A stretch of DNA of 64,000 nt, from the NCBI GenBank assembly GCA_009760855.2, contig WPIO01000102.1:990001-1054000 (forward strand). Direction: 5' to 3'. Made by a program: the position numbers and the translations under genes. A model generated the notes under the pieces. That model searched no databases. It saw only the letters and a list, made by a program, of their open reading frames with translations, and was not told where the DNA came from. This DNA comes from Cristatella mucedo. Taxonomy: Eukaryota > Bryozoa > Phylactolaemata > Cristatellidae. Positions 1 to 10,674 of the stretch are shown here, in pieces. Every line of letters begins with the position of its first letter. Position 1 is the stretch's first letter.

Positions 1-1157
1 AACATTAATTAGATAATTCTGCGTTTCATTAAAGCAGTGCTGAAGATAGCTCTATTTTAAAGTTCTGGTGATAGCATAATGTATAGTGCGGCAATTATAA
101 TCGCATCCAGCTCCTTATCTTGGTGGTTGTTTGTGGGGAATGTGGCGGCTACCTGTAAAGAACCAAGAAGGTTAGTTAGTATGATCACAAATTAGAATTA
201 TTTTTCATGCTCCATAATGGCAATGTAGTCTGGTATGGCATTTGACGCGGTGCCAACATCATAGACCGTAGAATTGAGTTTGCATAAATATGTCATCTAG
301 ATTAGCCAGAGATGATAAAAGTTCTACAAATCTGACTTATTTCATTTTGGGCAATGTGGTGTTATAATATCAATCATGAAGCCAAATCCGCCACATCAAA
401 CTTTTATTAATTAAAGCATGCATGGCGACTTGTTTGGTGTTTTTGTGAGATGGCATCAAAATAAAGATTCTATATTTTCTTTCTTCTTCTCAAATTTACA
501 TCCAATCTTTATATTTTAGGATTATTGGCCTCGTATTTTATTGTCATCGATATGAGTTATTTTTGTTTTTGCAATCTTCAGGCAGGATGGTTTTTCTGGC
601 CACATATAATACATATATATTGGTAGTTTTTTCTTACTTTATCGAAAGCAAGATTGGCCACAATATATATGGCATATTTGAAGAAAATATTGTAGAGGAA
701 ATTGGCGCGTCAATTTTGCGTCCAATGTAATATTGCACGATTGTTTTTTAAGTAATTTATTATGATGCATCTAAAAATGCATTCATCTATTATTGGTGAT
801 AGATTTTTCTGTAGATAATAATTAATTTACTGATATAAATTATAGCAGAATGCTCTAGTATAAATAAAAATTTATTGCGAATTTATCATAACAATTTCAC
901 ATCAATAGATGGAATATTCGTAGGATCTTTGATGTAAATATAATTTATTGTTGCTGTATTCAGTTATATTATCAAGTGATGGCTTGGTGAGTAAAAAATA
1001 TTATTTTTGCAACTCACAATAATGGTAATTTTGAGCATAATATTTATGTCTGCTTTAATGTTTTTTTTAATGCAAAAAAATCTGCCATCTTTAGCAAAAA
1101 AAACTTGCAATTAATCAATAACAGTAGATTATTGTTTGTGTGTATGTTTCACAATTT
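1..1157. other. gene-poor AT-rich spacer
   Basis: About 1.1 kb upstream of ubiA with stops in every frame. I see no tRNA, no recognisable protein remnant and no strong terminator hairpin. It may be remains of a lost gene, but nothing can be named. Confidence 0.5.
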
Positions 1158-2030
1158 ATGATTGGCTCTCTCAAAAAATTTGCAGTAGCAATGCGGCTGC
1201 ATTTTCCACTACCGATCATGTTGTTTTTTTTACCCTGCGCTTGGGGTCTGGCTATGGCTAGATATCAGGCTTTCTCTTGGGCGGAGATACTACCTAGAGC
1301 AATCTTATTTGGTCTCGGTAGTGTTGTTATGAGATCTGCTGGATGTTTGGTGAACGACATTCTGGATAGAGATATAGATGTATTTGTAAAGCGCACCGCA
1401 AACAGGCCCATAGCAACTGGCGAAGTGAAGATATGGCAGGCGTTATTTTTGGTTTTGGTGCTGCTTTGCATGGGTTTGGCAATTATCTCATGTTTTAATA
1501 AAACAACAATTTTAATCTGCCTAATTGGCGGTGTGGTAATCTTTATCTATCCTTTGGGAAAAAGATTCTTTTCTAGACCACAAATGATTTTAGGTATGGC
1601 TGCCAATTTTGGTATTTTGGCCGGCTATGCCAGTCTTGCAAATAGCGTACAACTTTCAACCGTAATTCTTTATACTGCCTCAATTTATTGGACAATGATT
1701 TACGACACAATATATGCTTATCAAGATAGAAGAGAAGATATTAAGTTGGGCGTGATGTCAACCGCTGTTTTGTATGGCAGTGGCGGTAAAAAGCAGCTCT
1801 ATATTTTTGCAACCATGATGTGTTTTTTGTTGTTTGGTGCCGGCCTGCTGGATCCAGTACGAATGCATTGGCAATATTACATTATTTGCTCGCTTGCTAC
1901 TTGGTTAAATTTTTATATTGTTAAAATAACAGATTTGGAAGATCCTGCCAGTTGCGATCAAGCTTTTAGATTAAGTGTTCTGGTGGGGCTGATAGTTTGG
2001 GGGGCTATTTATAGTGGTAGGGGCATTTAG
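1158..2030 (+). CDS. ubiA: 4-hydroxybenzoate polyprenyltransferase (UbiA)
   Basis: Membrane prenyltransferase that attaches the polyprenyl tail to 4-hydroxybenzoate in ubiquinone synthesis. The protein is hydrophobic with about eight to nine membrane segments and carries both Asp-rich motifs of the family: NDILDRDID, about residues 66-74 from this start, and DTIYAYQDRRED in the middle. The length of about 290 residues is normal. Two starts are possible, GTG at 1140 or ATG at 1158; I chose the ATG because the conserved part begins soon after it, but neither has a Shine-Dalgarno sequence. It stands alone with long spacers on both sides, so it is probably monocistronic. Its presence implies a ubiquinone-based respiratory chain. 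The family call is secure; the exact substrate is inferred from the family. Confidence 0.93.
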   Translation: MIGSLKKFAVAMRLHFPLPIMLFFLPCAWGLAMARYQAFSWAEILPRAILFGLGSVVMRSAGCLVNDILDRDIDVFVKRTANRPIATGEVKIWQALFLVLVLLCMGLAIISCFNKTTILICLIGGVVIFIYPLGKRFFSRPQMILGMAANFGILAGYASLANSVQLSTVILYTASIYWTMIYDTIYAYQDRREDIKLGVMSTAVLYGSGGKKQLYIFATMMCFLLFGAGLLDPVRMHWQYYIICSLATWLNFYIVKITDLEDPASCDQAFRLSVLVGLIVWGAIYSGRGI

Positions 2031-2617
2031 AGGTGTAGATTTATAGCAGCTAAAGCTCTTTAATTTTCCTTGATGTTTGTTTTTGACATATATTATTTTA
2101 TTTGACGTTGAAGTTGATTCTTCCGTTCCTTGCTTTTATATGATTTTTGCTTGTATGGGTTTTTTAGCATTACAGTAATTATGTATTGATATTGACTCTT
2201 TGCTGTGTTTTGTATTTATAATTATGCAGTCTGACAAATTGCAATCTTTCTGACTATTGTTTCGCTATATATTCATTGATTTATATTCTTTGTGTGAAGA
2301 GAATATTCTATCATTTGCAATTGCCATAAAAAAACCTTTCAAGTTGCTTTGAATTATTGTAAAAATGTTTTATGCTTGATGTGCTTTTATTTTTGGCATC
2401 TAAGTTTATGGATGAAGGCATTTATTAGATATCTGATGTGGCATAAAATTTTGATTAAATATAAATTGTTCCTTGTTGTTGATTTTAGCGGTTGATAGAC
2501 TTATGCCTGCATCATCATTCTTTGTTTGATAAGCATTTAAGCAAAATCTCTATGTTTGGCTTATGTAGTATTGCCGCTCTATCCAAGGATAAATCAAATC
2601 CCTAGCACTACTTATTT
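2031..2617. other. spacer between ubiA and inverted repeat
   Basis: Nearly 600 bases of AT-rich sequence with no supported gene. It runs from the ubiA stop to the outer edge of the left inverted repeat. Nothing recognisable was seen. Confidence 0.5.
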
Positions 2618-3323
2618 CATCCAAACCCAAGCCAGATACACTAAAGTCTTGCCTTCTGGATGGATATAGATGTTATGGCGTAAAAACATGTAATGGCATT
2701 TGTGAAAATAATAGCAGTAAAACAAATAAGTTTATTTAATGAATTATGGCACGCAGCACAACAAACAACGCTAAATAGATACCTATAAAAAACACCAAAC
2801 TCATTTCAGATCTAATAGTTTAATTGGCAATAGTAGTAATTAAACTATTTAACTTAAATGTGGCAAGCAATTCACAGGTAAAATACTAACGTCAGATCAG
2901 CAAGAAAAATAGTATCCCGATAATTAATATCAAGGCCATTAAAGCCAAATTCAGCAACTATCAAAACAGAAATTGAAGCAAGAATGAAAATATAATACCA
3001 CCAGATTTACTATAGGCTAATTTATAATATAGGCATTAAAGCAAAAAATACCATCAGCCAAAAAAACTTAACTATAAAAAATAACTGACGGTCACAAATA
3101 AACATAAACAAACTTTTACCATATAAGCCATAATCAAGATAATTTGCGCTTTAGCATCAAGCACATGAAATATAAACTTACAGAGCTGCAAACACACAAA
3201 GATACGCACAAAACTGCCCCATAACCAGAAAAACTAGAAGATTTATTAACGTATTTGGCTTTAAATGAAAAAATAAATTCAGCTCAAAACAACTCCCTTA
3301 TGCCTAAATATATATAAATAGTA
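2618..3323. repeat. 706-bp inverted repeat, left copy
   Basis: The reverse complement of this stretch matches 9606-10311 over its whole length. I compared the two copies line by line and found one substitution (near 3191 here, T versus C when read on the other strand) and no indels. Homology stops abruptly at both ends. The repeat has no long ORF, no obvious transposase and no clear terminal inverted repeats of its own. The outer edge reads catccaaaccc and the inner edge ends aaatagta. With recA in the same genome, the pair could support inversion of the 6.3 kb between them. Such high identity in non-coding DNA means either recent duplication or continuing gene conversion. Confidence 0.95.
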
Positions 3324-3612
3324 CGACATACCACATAACACTTCAAAAAATGCGTAATAGATATGCTGCGGCAGATGGCAATCGGGCAAAACATAAGATT
3401 TATTGATGGATTTTGCAGCACACTATGCGACATGAAATATATATTATTGCAAACTAAAAGCAATGCCAAGCCAGCAATCTGATAACGAAACTAATTTGCA
3501 ATATAATTGAATGGCAAATCAGACCATCATAAAAGCAAAATTTAGTCAGAATGTGAATAACCCAAAAACTAGAAGATTTATTGAAGGATATTGATGATAG
3601 TGAGGGGATAAT

Positions 3613-3640
3613 TGGTTGCGGGGGCTGGATTTGAACCAAC

Positions 3641-3671
<31 letters not shown>

Positions 3672-3689
3672 AAGCTGCTCCACCCCGCG
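3613..3689 (-). tRNA. initiator tRNA-Met (CAT)
   Basis: A 77-nt cloverleaf on the minus strand. The acceptor begins CGCGGGG and ends CCCCGCA-ACCA, so position 1 (C) is unpaired with position 72 (A), which is the hallmark of bacterial initiator tRNA; CCA is encoded. The anticodon arm is TCAGG-CTCATAA-CCTGA, anticodon CAT. The usual three G-C pairs above the anticodon loop are here A-U, G-C, G-C, a variant known from other alphaproteobacteria. It lies inside the segment bounded by the inverted repeats. Confidence 0.97.
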
Positions 3690-3802
3690 TAGCAATATGA
3701 GTCAGAAAAGACTCAAGAAGATGATTCCTTGCTTTTATAAATAAATGTCAAGATCTTTATTAATTTTAAGGTAATTATATACAAAAAGACACTAACAAAT
3801 AA

Positions 3803-4686
3803 TTACAATGAACTACTATAAGGAAGTGATTTAATATAATTTTCCATAAACTGCCAGTTTGGCTCGCCTTGTGGAGTTGCTGGGAGTTTGATTTTTGCAT
3901 TATCACCTTCTATCGCAGTTTTGCTATATTTTCTTCCAAAAGAATACCTATATCTTTCTTGATCCAATATTGCAACAAGAAACATTGCGTTGTATTTATT
4001 TAATTTCTTATTGTATCCAACTGTTAGCGTTGTAGTGCCTATGAAATCAAATGGCTGGTATGTTGTATATCCAATAGAGCCTTGCCCATCACCAATAAAA
4101 CAAATAGCATTTCCTTTTGAAATTAGACCGTTAACGGTCTCAACTTTTGTCATTACTCCATTGTTATTTTTCTTTGCTCCTATATAAAAAATATCGTCCC
4201 CATTCGTTAATAAATCAGAAGCGTTATGACACTTTGCCTTTTCTATTTTACCAAACAGCTCCGAAATTTTAAAACTTTTCCAATTTTCTTTTTGTAATTG
4301 AAGTTTGATTTTAATAAGTGGATTTTTATTAATAGAGTTATAAATTTTATTATATGCAATTTTACCAGTTTTTTCTATATATTAGGTTAATTCAATTTTT
4401 TTTGTATGAAGTAATAATGTTCTAACAATGGTAACGGTATAGTCGTCTTGATAACAAATAAAATAATCATTTCCTCTTGTTCCAATTGTTATACAGTTTT
4501 TATTCCGATATTGTCATTATAAATATAGTCTTCCACTCCATTGTTAGATGATGTATTTGATACAACTCTGACTTTTCTTTTTGCATTATTGTCGTTAATG
4601 AGTTTAGACTTATCTCCACCAACTTTTAGTTGAAAAAGACCATTATTATTACCATCATCAATTAAAAAGAATGTTTTATATTTCAT
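3803..4686 (-). pseudogene. type I-like DNA specificity subunit (HsdS), broken
   Basis: Remains of a restriction-modification specificity subunit, which would choose the DNA target for the methylase encoded just upstream. Two half-sized recognition units can be read. The first begins MKYKTFFLIDDG and continues across a frameshift near 4495 into ITIGTRGNDYFICYQ. The second has WKSFKISELFG followed by the motifs GNAICFIGDGQGSIGY and RYSFGRKYSKT, typical of the S-subunit domain. There is a frameshift near 4495 and an in-frame TAA near 4382, so no full-length protein is made. The start overlaps the end of the methylase gene by about 11 bases, as in a translationally coupled operon. The family call rests on these motifs and on context. 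Confidence 0.8.
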
Positions 4687-6506
4687 TGTTTGATACTTTA
4701 AATGCCACAAAATCTCTAATAACTTTTACAAAATCATCTTCTGCTAAAGTAGAATAATCCGTTTCCATACAAGCCTCTGCACACCATTCGTCTTCTGCGG
4801 TTATCTCTTGTTTTACACTCAGTCCTGCAATATTATCTTTGTCATAATACACACCTAACCATTTTTCTTTTATTTCCTTCCACTTATTATTTTTATCAAT
4901 TCTTCCACTGTTTTTTTGCTTTACAAGTCCATCGTTTTTAAAATAACCAAAGAACGATTTTTTACCTTTTGTGTGTGGATTGTGTGCTTTAAAAACCAAT
5001 ATACAAGTATTCACTCCAATTGGGTTGAATAAATCGTCTGGCATTGAAAAAACCGCCTCCAAAGTATGTTTTTCAAGTAGTCTTTTTTTGACTTCTTGTA
5101 CAGTTTTCTTATCAGAAACTGCCGTAGACATTTGACAAATTGCAACGCAAACTCCATCTTTTACAAGGCATTCAAGAGTATTTTCTATAAATTCAAGTTG
5201 CTCGTCTGCATTACCATCTTGATATGGTGGATTTAAAATCCTTTTGTTGGTTTTTGTGCTTTTATAATATTTTTGTTTTTTTCATCAAAACAGCTACCAT
5301 AAAGAATATGGCTTTTTCCATCGCCTCGCATCATCATATTTGAACAAGCGTGAGAAAACATATCGGAGCGTTTTTCAATTCCTATCAACTGGCTTGATTT
5401 ATTTGTTTTTGTTTGTCTGTGTTTTCACCTGCTTTGTTGAGCATATAATTCATTGCCGAAACAAGAAAACCAGCCGTTCCGCAACAAGGGTCAAAAACAA
5501 TGTCATCAACGCTTAATTCTGCTATGTCACAAAAGAAATCCGTTATATGTGTTGGCGTTAAAACAAGCCCAGTCTTTTTATCGCTTCCTGCGTATCTTAT
5601 GAACTGAGTGTAGAATTTACCTAAAACATCAAATTCACTATTGTGAATATATGGCAATATATCGTCATTAATACAAGAAATGAAATCACGAAGTACAGTA
5701 TTTATTTCGTCTTTCTTGTCCTTTTTGTTATAAATTTTGTTTGCGTTAAAATCTGTATTATTTTTAAATTTTGAATACTCTGCAATGATAACATTGACTT
5801 TATTTATATCTAATTCTTTTGATTTTAATACACTTTCACAAGCCGAAAGTATTGCATCTATTAACTCTTTATTTGATGTGTAATATTTATAACTGTTTAA
5901 AAATGGAGTGTTTTGTAATCCTATTAAAACCGCACTAATTAATGTACATCTTTCAACTTCAGGTATTGAATAATTATGCAGTAATTCGCTATACTCAATT
6001 GCTTTTTTAATTAAAGCCTTCTCGTCAAATGGTTTTGATTGTTTTTGTATAATATTACTAACTTCGTTGGGATTTAAAAATATTGTATCTTGAATATTTT
6101 TAAACGTGTAATGTTCTTTAAGCCATAAAAAAGAAGAAATCTTTTTATCTTTATCATTGTCTCCGCTAACCGCTATCGCCGTTGTATTAAAACCATCCTT
6201 TAAATAAGAAGCATATAGCAAGACACCATTAGCTGCATAATCTTTATATTGCTTTCTATCCTTACTTTCGTGTTGTATATTCTTTGCCTTGCATTCAATA
6301 ACAATTAAATCATCTGGTTTGTCTTTAAATGATATTATAAACTCAGGAAAACCTTTACCCCCTCTGATTTAGAGGCATTCTTTAACAACTTATCTATTTT
6401 CGGATTTTGCGATGACTGCTCTTCTATGAATAATATTTTCGTTACTATAATATCCTTTTTCACGAAGCAAATCTCTAGCAATATTTTCAGTTATTCTCTC
6501 ATTCAT
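4676..6506 (-). pseudogene. restriction nuclease-N6-adenine methylase fusion, broken
   Basis: A decayed restriction-modification protein that joined a nuclease and an adenine methylase in one chain, similar to type IIG/BcgI-like enzymes. Near the N-terminus is a PD-(D/E)xK-like nuclease signature, DDLIVIECKAK. It is followed by a helical region, the methylase motif I DPCCGTAGFL (near 5500) and the catalytic motif NPPYQDG (near 5220). The C-terminal part, 4676-5131, is clean. At least four frameshifts are visible (near 6430, 6365, 5395 and 5245), so it cannot make the full protein. It starts with ATG at 6506 overlapping the TGA of a small upstream ORF. Its codon and residue style (rich in Lys, Asn, Ile) differs from the neighbouring core genes and suggests transfer from another lineage. 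Confidence 0.82.
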
Positions 6507-6658
6507 ACTTTTTTATCAATAACAATTTTTGTATTTAACGCTTTTGAGACAGCTTCTTTAAAATCCATTTTTAGATTTAATTTCTTCGCATATCTTCCCT
6601 TTTTAGAAGGTTTTTGTATGTTTTTATCTTCATTTTTCAAATCTTTTTTATCTTTCAT
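6503..6658 (-). CDS. small basic protein upstream of RM module
   Basis: A 51-residue open frame on the minus strand whose TGA overlaps the ATG of the nuclease-methylase gene (ATGA arrangement). It is Lys-rich at the N-terminus and then reads KKGRYAKKLNLKMDFKEAV, a compact basic-plus-helix pattern. I do not recognise a named family. The tight coupling to the restriction gene argues that it was part of the same operon, perhaps a regulator or accessory subunit, but that is inference. It is intact although the two larger genes of the module are broken. It begins only 4 bases after the transposase stop codon. Confidence 0.5.
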   Translation of the reverse strand: MKDKKDLKNEDKNIQKPSKKGRYAKKLNLKMDFKEAVSKALNTKIVIDKKV

Positions 6659-6662
6659 AAAA

Positions 6663-7500
6663 TTAAGCAATAATTTCTTTGTAAGTGATATTTACATTTG
6701 AGCTTAAGCAAATAGCTTCAAATCTTTGAGCAACGCTCAATGACTTATTTGAATATCTAAAAGACATTCCTGCAAGGTATTTATTTATATGTTTTTTTGA
6801 AACCCAATGATGAGTTTCGTTTATAGTTCTTTTGACAAGCGACCAAAAACCTTCAATTGAGTGTGTGTGTTTTAAATCCGCCTTTTTCAATCCTTACATA
6901 TTCACCAGCACTATGCTTAACTGTTTTGTGTTTATAGTTATTTTTCAAGTCGTTGTAAGCATGATAGGTATCGGTTACTATAGTTGAGCCTCTTGCGTTG
7001 TGTACATTAACTTCTGGCAATAGATTTTCTTTTTCACTACTTGCAACTCTAAAAGCTTTTGCTTGTTTAGTATCGCGATTAATCATTCCAATGATAACTA
7101 CTTTTTCTGCATCGGCTTTCTTATTTTTGTGCATATTTACTTCACGACCTCCGATATAAGCTTCGTCAATTTCTGTTATGCCTTTAAACTCTCCTTTTGA
7201 TTTTTCAACATTTACTAACAAATATTTTAACTTTTGAAGCATTGACCAAGCTGTTTTTTGAGTAACTCCGATGTGATCCGCCAACTGAATTGATCTAACT
7301 CCTTTTTTATCATTTGTTACAAAATAAATTGCCATAAGCCATTTTTGAAGAGGCAATTTGCTTCCTTGAAATATTGTATTTGTTTTTATAGTAAATCTTT
7401 TATTGCATTTTGAACATTTAAAATCACCGTCTTTTACAGTGCAAATTTTATCGTGATTGCAATAAACACATTGAGGTTTGCCATTCCAACGAATTTGCAT
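6663..7500 (-). pseudogene. IS1595-family (ISXO2-like) transposase, frameshifted
   Basis: DDE-type transposase of the IS1595 group. From the ATG at 7500 it shows an N-terminal zinc ribbon (CVYCNHDK and CSKCNKRF), a helix-turn-helix region (ADHIGVTQKTAWSML), then the catalytic domain with EIDEAYIGG, VTDTYHAY and HSIEGFWSLVKR. The last part (6663-6890) is in another frame; the break is at an AAAACACACACAC tract near 6870, where loss or gain of one or two bases would explain it. I found no convincing terminal inverted repeats. The stop lies 4 bases before the next ORF, so the downstream IS end is either missing or lies inside the restriction module. Upstream in-frame codons to 7614 are probably not used. 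Confidence 0.88.
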
Positions 7501-8708
7501 TAAATAGTTAAAACAATAAAAAACAGCCACATAAATCACGCATGAAAAGCATTGCCATGTAAAATAGCAAAACAATATCAACTTAGAGAGAGACTGAACT
7601 ATAAAAAACAACAACCATCTAAGTTACATGCCATCGCTAGCATCAGCAACATAGTTGCATATTATGGTCAACAATATTAACTTTATAGAAAGAATGGGCA
7701 ATAAAAAAACCACATCCATTCAACCGATACCTTTCCGCATAGGCAACATAATTGCAGAGAATGGCAAAAATCAATACCCCCAGAGTCCGACACCAATTTG
7801 TCATACTTCATGAAAGAAAAAATGCCATCATCAGTTTCAAACCATATACATTGACGAGACGCAGAATGGACAAATAATCGGCCGCAAAGGAAATTTACAT
7901 TTTATATTATAATGAATATATCAAGATTTTACGCTTTGTGTGATGTTATGCGATGCAGAGAAAAAATCTTTTCACCATGTAAAAAAATTACAAAAAGATA
8001 TCCAGAGCTTGCCCGTTTAATAAACACAACTTAGATCGCGGAAATTTGACATCAAGATCAACTAACTACAAACGTACATTAAACATCAATAATCCAATAA
8101 ATTTTTATCTGCGTATTAAATATATTAGATCGGCATTTTTGGATGGCGGTTACATTATGACTAACTATCAATAACTTTGTGCATTGCCATGGTGCCACAA
8201 TCAAGATGTATTATGAAAAAAACTGCCGCTGAATGCACTATTGCCAAAAAAATCCAGAGGGAAAATTTTGCTATGTTTTTCTTTAGTTGGTATCTTTATT
8301 TTTTTAAACCACAATCGTTTTACCCCCAACACATCGTTATTATTCAGCAATGATGGCACCTATATATTGGCAAGGTTTAATTTCACTATTGGCAAAAATT
8401 ATGAACAAACTTAGAATCATCATATCTTTAATATTGTGTAATCAATATTAACATATTACGACAATTCATTAAAATAATGTACATTAAGCATAATTGCCTT
8501 AATTGTGACTATATTGAAGGCAATGCTGACTGTGTAAATGGGCAGAGAGATGTCGTTATTTTTATACAAAAGCCGCTCTCAATAATCAATTGATTGATAT
8601 TTGAAGTAAACATTATCTGTTAGCCCTTACTAGACAAAAACATATTTTTTCAGGTGTTGATTTTTATTAAATTATGAAAAGATTGCAGTAATAATTTTTT
8701 TTACAGCA
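7501..8708. other. 1.2-kb gene-poor spacer
   Basis: AT-rich region between the transposase and engB. I see no tRNA, conserved protein fragment or clear terminator. It should contain the upstream end of the IS and the engB promoter, but I could not fix either. Confidence 0.5.
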
Positions 8709-9335
8709 ATGAATATATCACCGCAAAACATAAATAAACTAATGGCAAAGGTACAATTTTTTGCCTCCTATAGTGATAATAACAAATTACAAAGATCTGA
8801 TGGCGAGGTGGCTTTTATTGGCAGATCTAATGTTGGAAAATCAACTCTCATTAACTCTGTAGTGGGCAGAAAAATCTCCATTACATCCAAAACCCCAGGC
8901 CGAACCACAACTATGAATCTTTTTTCTATAGACGAAAGCAAAAGAAGGTTTATCGTAGATCTACCTGGTTATGGATTTGCCGCAACAACAAAACATCTGA
9001 TGGAAAAATGGCATACCATGATACCGGAATATTTTGCCACAAGAGAGGCTCTGAGAATGGTTTATATCTTGATTGATTCTAGAATTGGATTACAAGAAAT
9101 AGATTTGGATGCAATAGAAATAGTGGTTTCTGGCGGCAGAGATTTTTCTTTGGTTTTTACCAAAACGGACAAACTAAACAAAACAGAGTTGCAAGAGTTG
9201 CAAGCAAAAATAATCAATCCGCAATGGCTGGAGCAATTTAAAGAAATACCAACAATGATTTATTTTACTGATAATAAGCCAGCCAATCCACCAGAAAAAT
9301 TAAAACAAGACGTAATGATAATGGCCATGAAGTAG
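8709..9335 (+). CDS. engB: ribosome biogenesis GTPase EngB (YihA/YsxC)
   Basis: Essential GTPase that helps assemble the large ribosomal subunit. The 208-residue protein has all G motifs in order: G1 GRSNVGKST (about residues 38-46), G2 region TPGRTTTMN, G3 DLPGYGFA, and G4 TKTDKL. The length is typical for the family. The ATG is preceded by a U-rich tract and acagca, with no Shine-Dalgarno sequence. It stands alone, whereas many alphaproteobacteria have it next to yidC or argB. It lies inside the 6.3-kb segment bounded by the inverted repeats, so any inversion would move an essential gene. Confidence 0.96.
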   Translation: MNISPQNINKLMAKVQFFASYSDNNKLQRSDGEVAFIGRSNVGKSTLINSVVGRKISITSKTPGRTTTMNLFSIDESKRRFIVDLPGYGFAATTKHLMEKWHTMIPEYFATREALRMVYILIDSRIGLQEIDLDAIEIVVSGGRDFSLVFTKTDKLNKTELQELQAKIINPQWLEQFKEIPTMIYFTDNKPANPPEKLKQDVMIMAMK

Positions 9336-9605
9336 CTTCATGTGCTTAAAGCATCGATACAATAACTCATCCATAATGGCTGGGGCAATTTGCATTGATG
9401 GAGCAATTTGTTATGATGCATCGACACAAAAAGATACTAAGTTAAGTTAAATATCTGGTAATTTTACACATCATTGGAATGTTTGCGAGCATTGCCAGAT
9501 TCAAATTCATAACCAGCAGCTCACATCTTAAAAGCAATATTTTGGCTGTTTTTTAATGTAGAGACTTCTCTTTTGTGTGTTTTTATTGTGTGTAATTAAC
9601 TTCCT

Positions 9606-10311
9606 TACTATTTATATATATTTAGGCATAAGGGAGTTGTTTTGAGCTGAATTTATTTTTTCATTTAAAGCCAAATACGTTAATAAATCTTCTAGTTTTT
9701 CTGGTTATGGGGCAGTTTTGTGCGTATCTTTGTGTGCTTGCAGCTCTGTAAGTTTATATTTCATGTGCTTGATGCTAAAGCGCAAATTATCTTGATTATG
9801 GCTTATATGGTAAAAGTTTGTTTATGTTTATTTGTGACCGTCAGTTATTTTTTATAGTTAAGTTTTTTTGGCTGATGGTATTTTTTGCTTTAATGCCTAT
9901 ATTATAAATTAGCCTATAGTAAATCTGGTGGTATTATATTTTCATTCTTGCTTCAATTTCTGTTTTGATAGTTGCTGAATTTGGCTTTAATGGCCTTGAT
10001 ATTAATTATCGGGATACTATTTTTCTTGCTGATCTGACGTTAGTATTTTACCTGTGAATTGCTTGCCACATTTAAGTTAAATAGTTTAATTACTACTATT
10101 GCCAATTAAACTATTAGATCTGAAATGAGTTTGGTGTTTTTTATAGGTATCTATTTAGCGTTGTTTGTTGTGCTGCGTGCCATAATTCATTAAATAAACT
10201 TATTTGTTTTACTGCTATTATTTTCACAAATGCCATTACATGTTTTTACGCCATAACATCTATATCCATCCAGAAGGCAAGACTTTAGTGTATCTGGCTT
10301 GGGTTTGGATG
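9606..10311. repeat. 706-bp inverted repeat, right copy
   Basis: Mirror copy of 2618-3323, in opposite orientation, identical except for one base (near 9738). It fills most of the spacer between engB and the symporter gene. It has no long ORF. The sequence carries several pyrimidine-rich runs and a short internal palindrome-like pair near 10080-10115 (tagtttaatt ... aattaaacta), which could form a hairpin. Apart from that I see no function in it. Confidence 0.95.
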
Positions 10312-10674
10312 CAGCGTGCGGTTTTTTCTTATTTGATGTTTATTGTTTTGCATGCTAAATTTGCCTATCTGCGTGATTTTTGAATTATAGTGTAAAAACT
10401 TATCTCAGAATTGCAATCAATAAAAAAGTGTAAAATAAATTTTTGCGTACTACAAATCAGATCAAACACAATAAAAATTTGCAGTAAAAATAGCAGTATG
10501 GGGCAAATTTCTCTCTTAATATAATTAATAAAAATGCTAGCAATTGAAAGGAAATTAATATTCTTATGGTAGTTATTTTGTAGAAAAATGCACAAAAAGG
10601 TGTTTTTTTACTTGTGCCTTATGTAATTGGTGTAAAATAGGCTGAATTGATGTGTAAATTAATATATTTTTTTC

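Noticed and set aside
6663-7500. Programmed frameshift expressing the transposase
   Set aside because: IS1595 enzymes are normally made from a single frame, and no slippery heptamer with a downstream pseudoknot was evident; a simple indel in the AC tract is more likely.
3613-7614. Genomic island integrated at the initiator tRNA
   Set aside because: The restriction module lies on the 5' side of the tRNA and I found no duplicate of the tRNA 3' end, nor an integrase.
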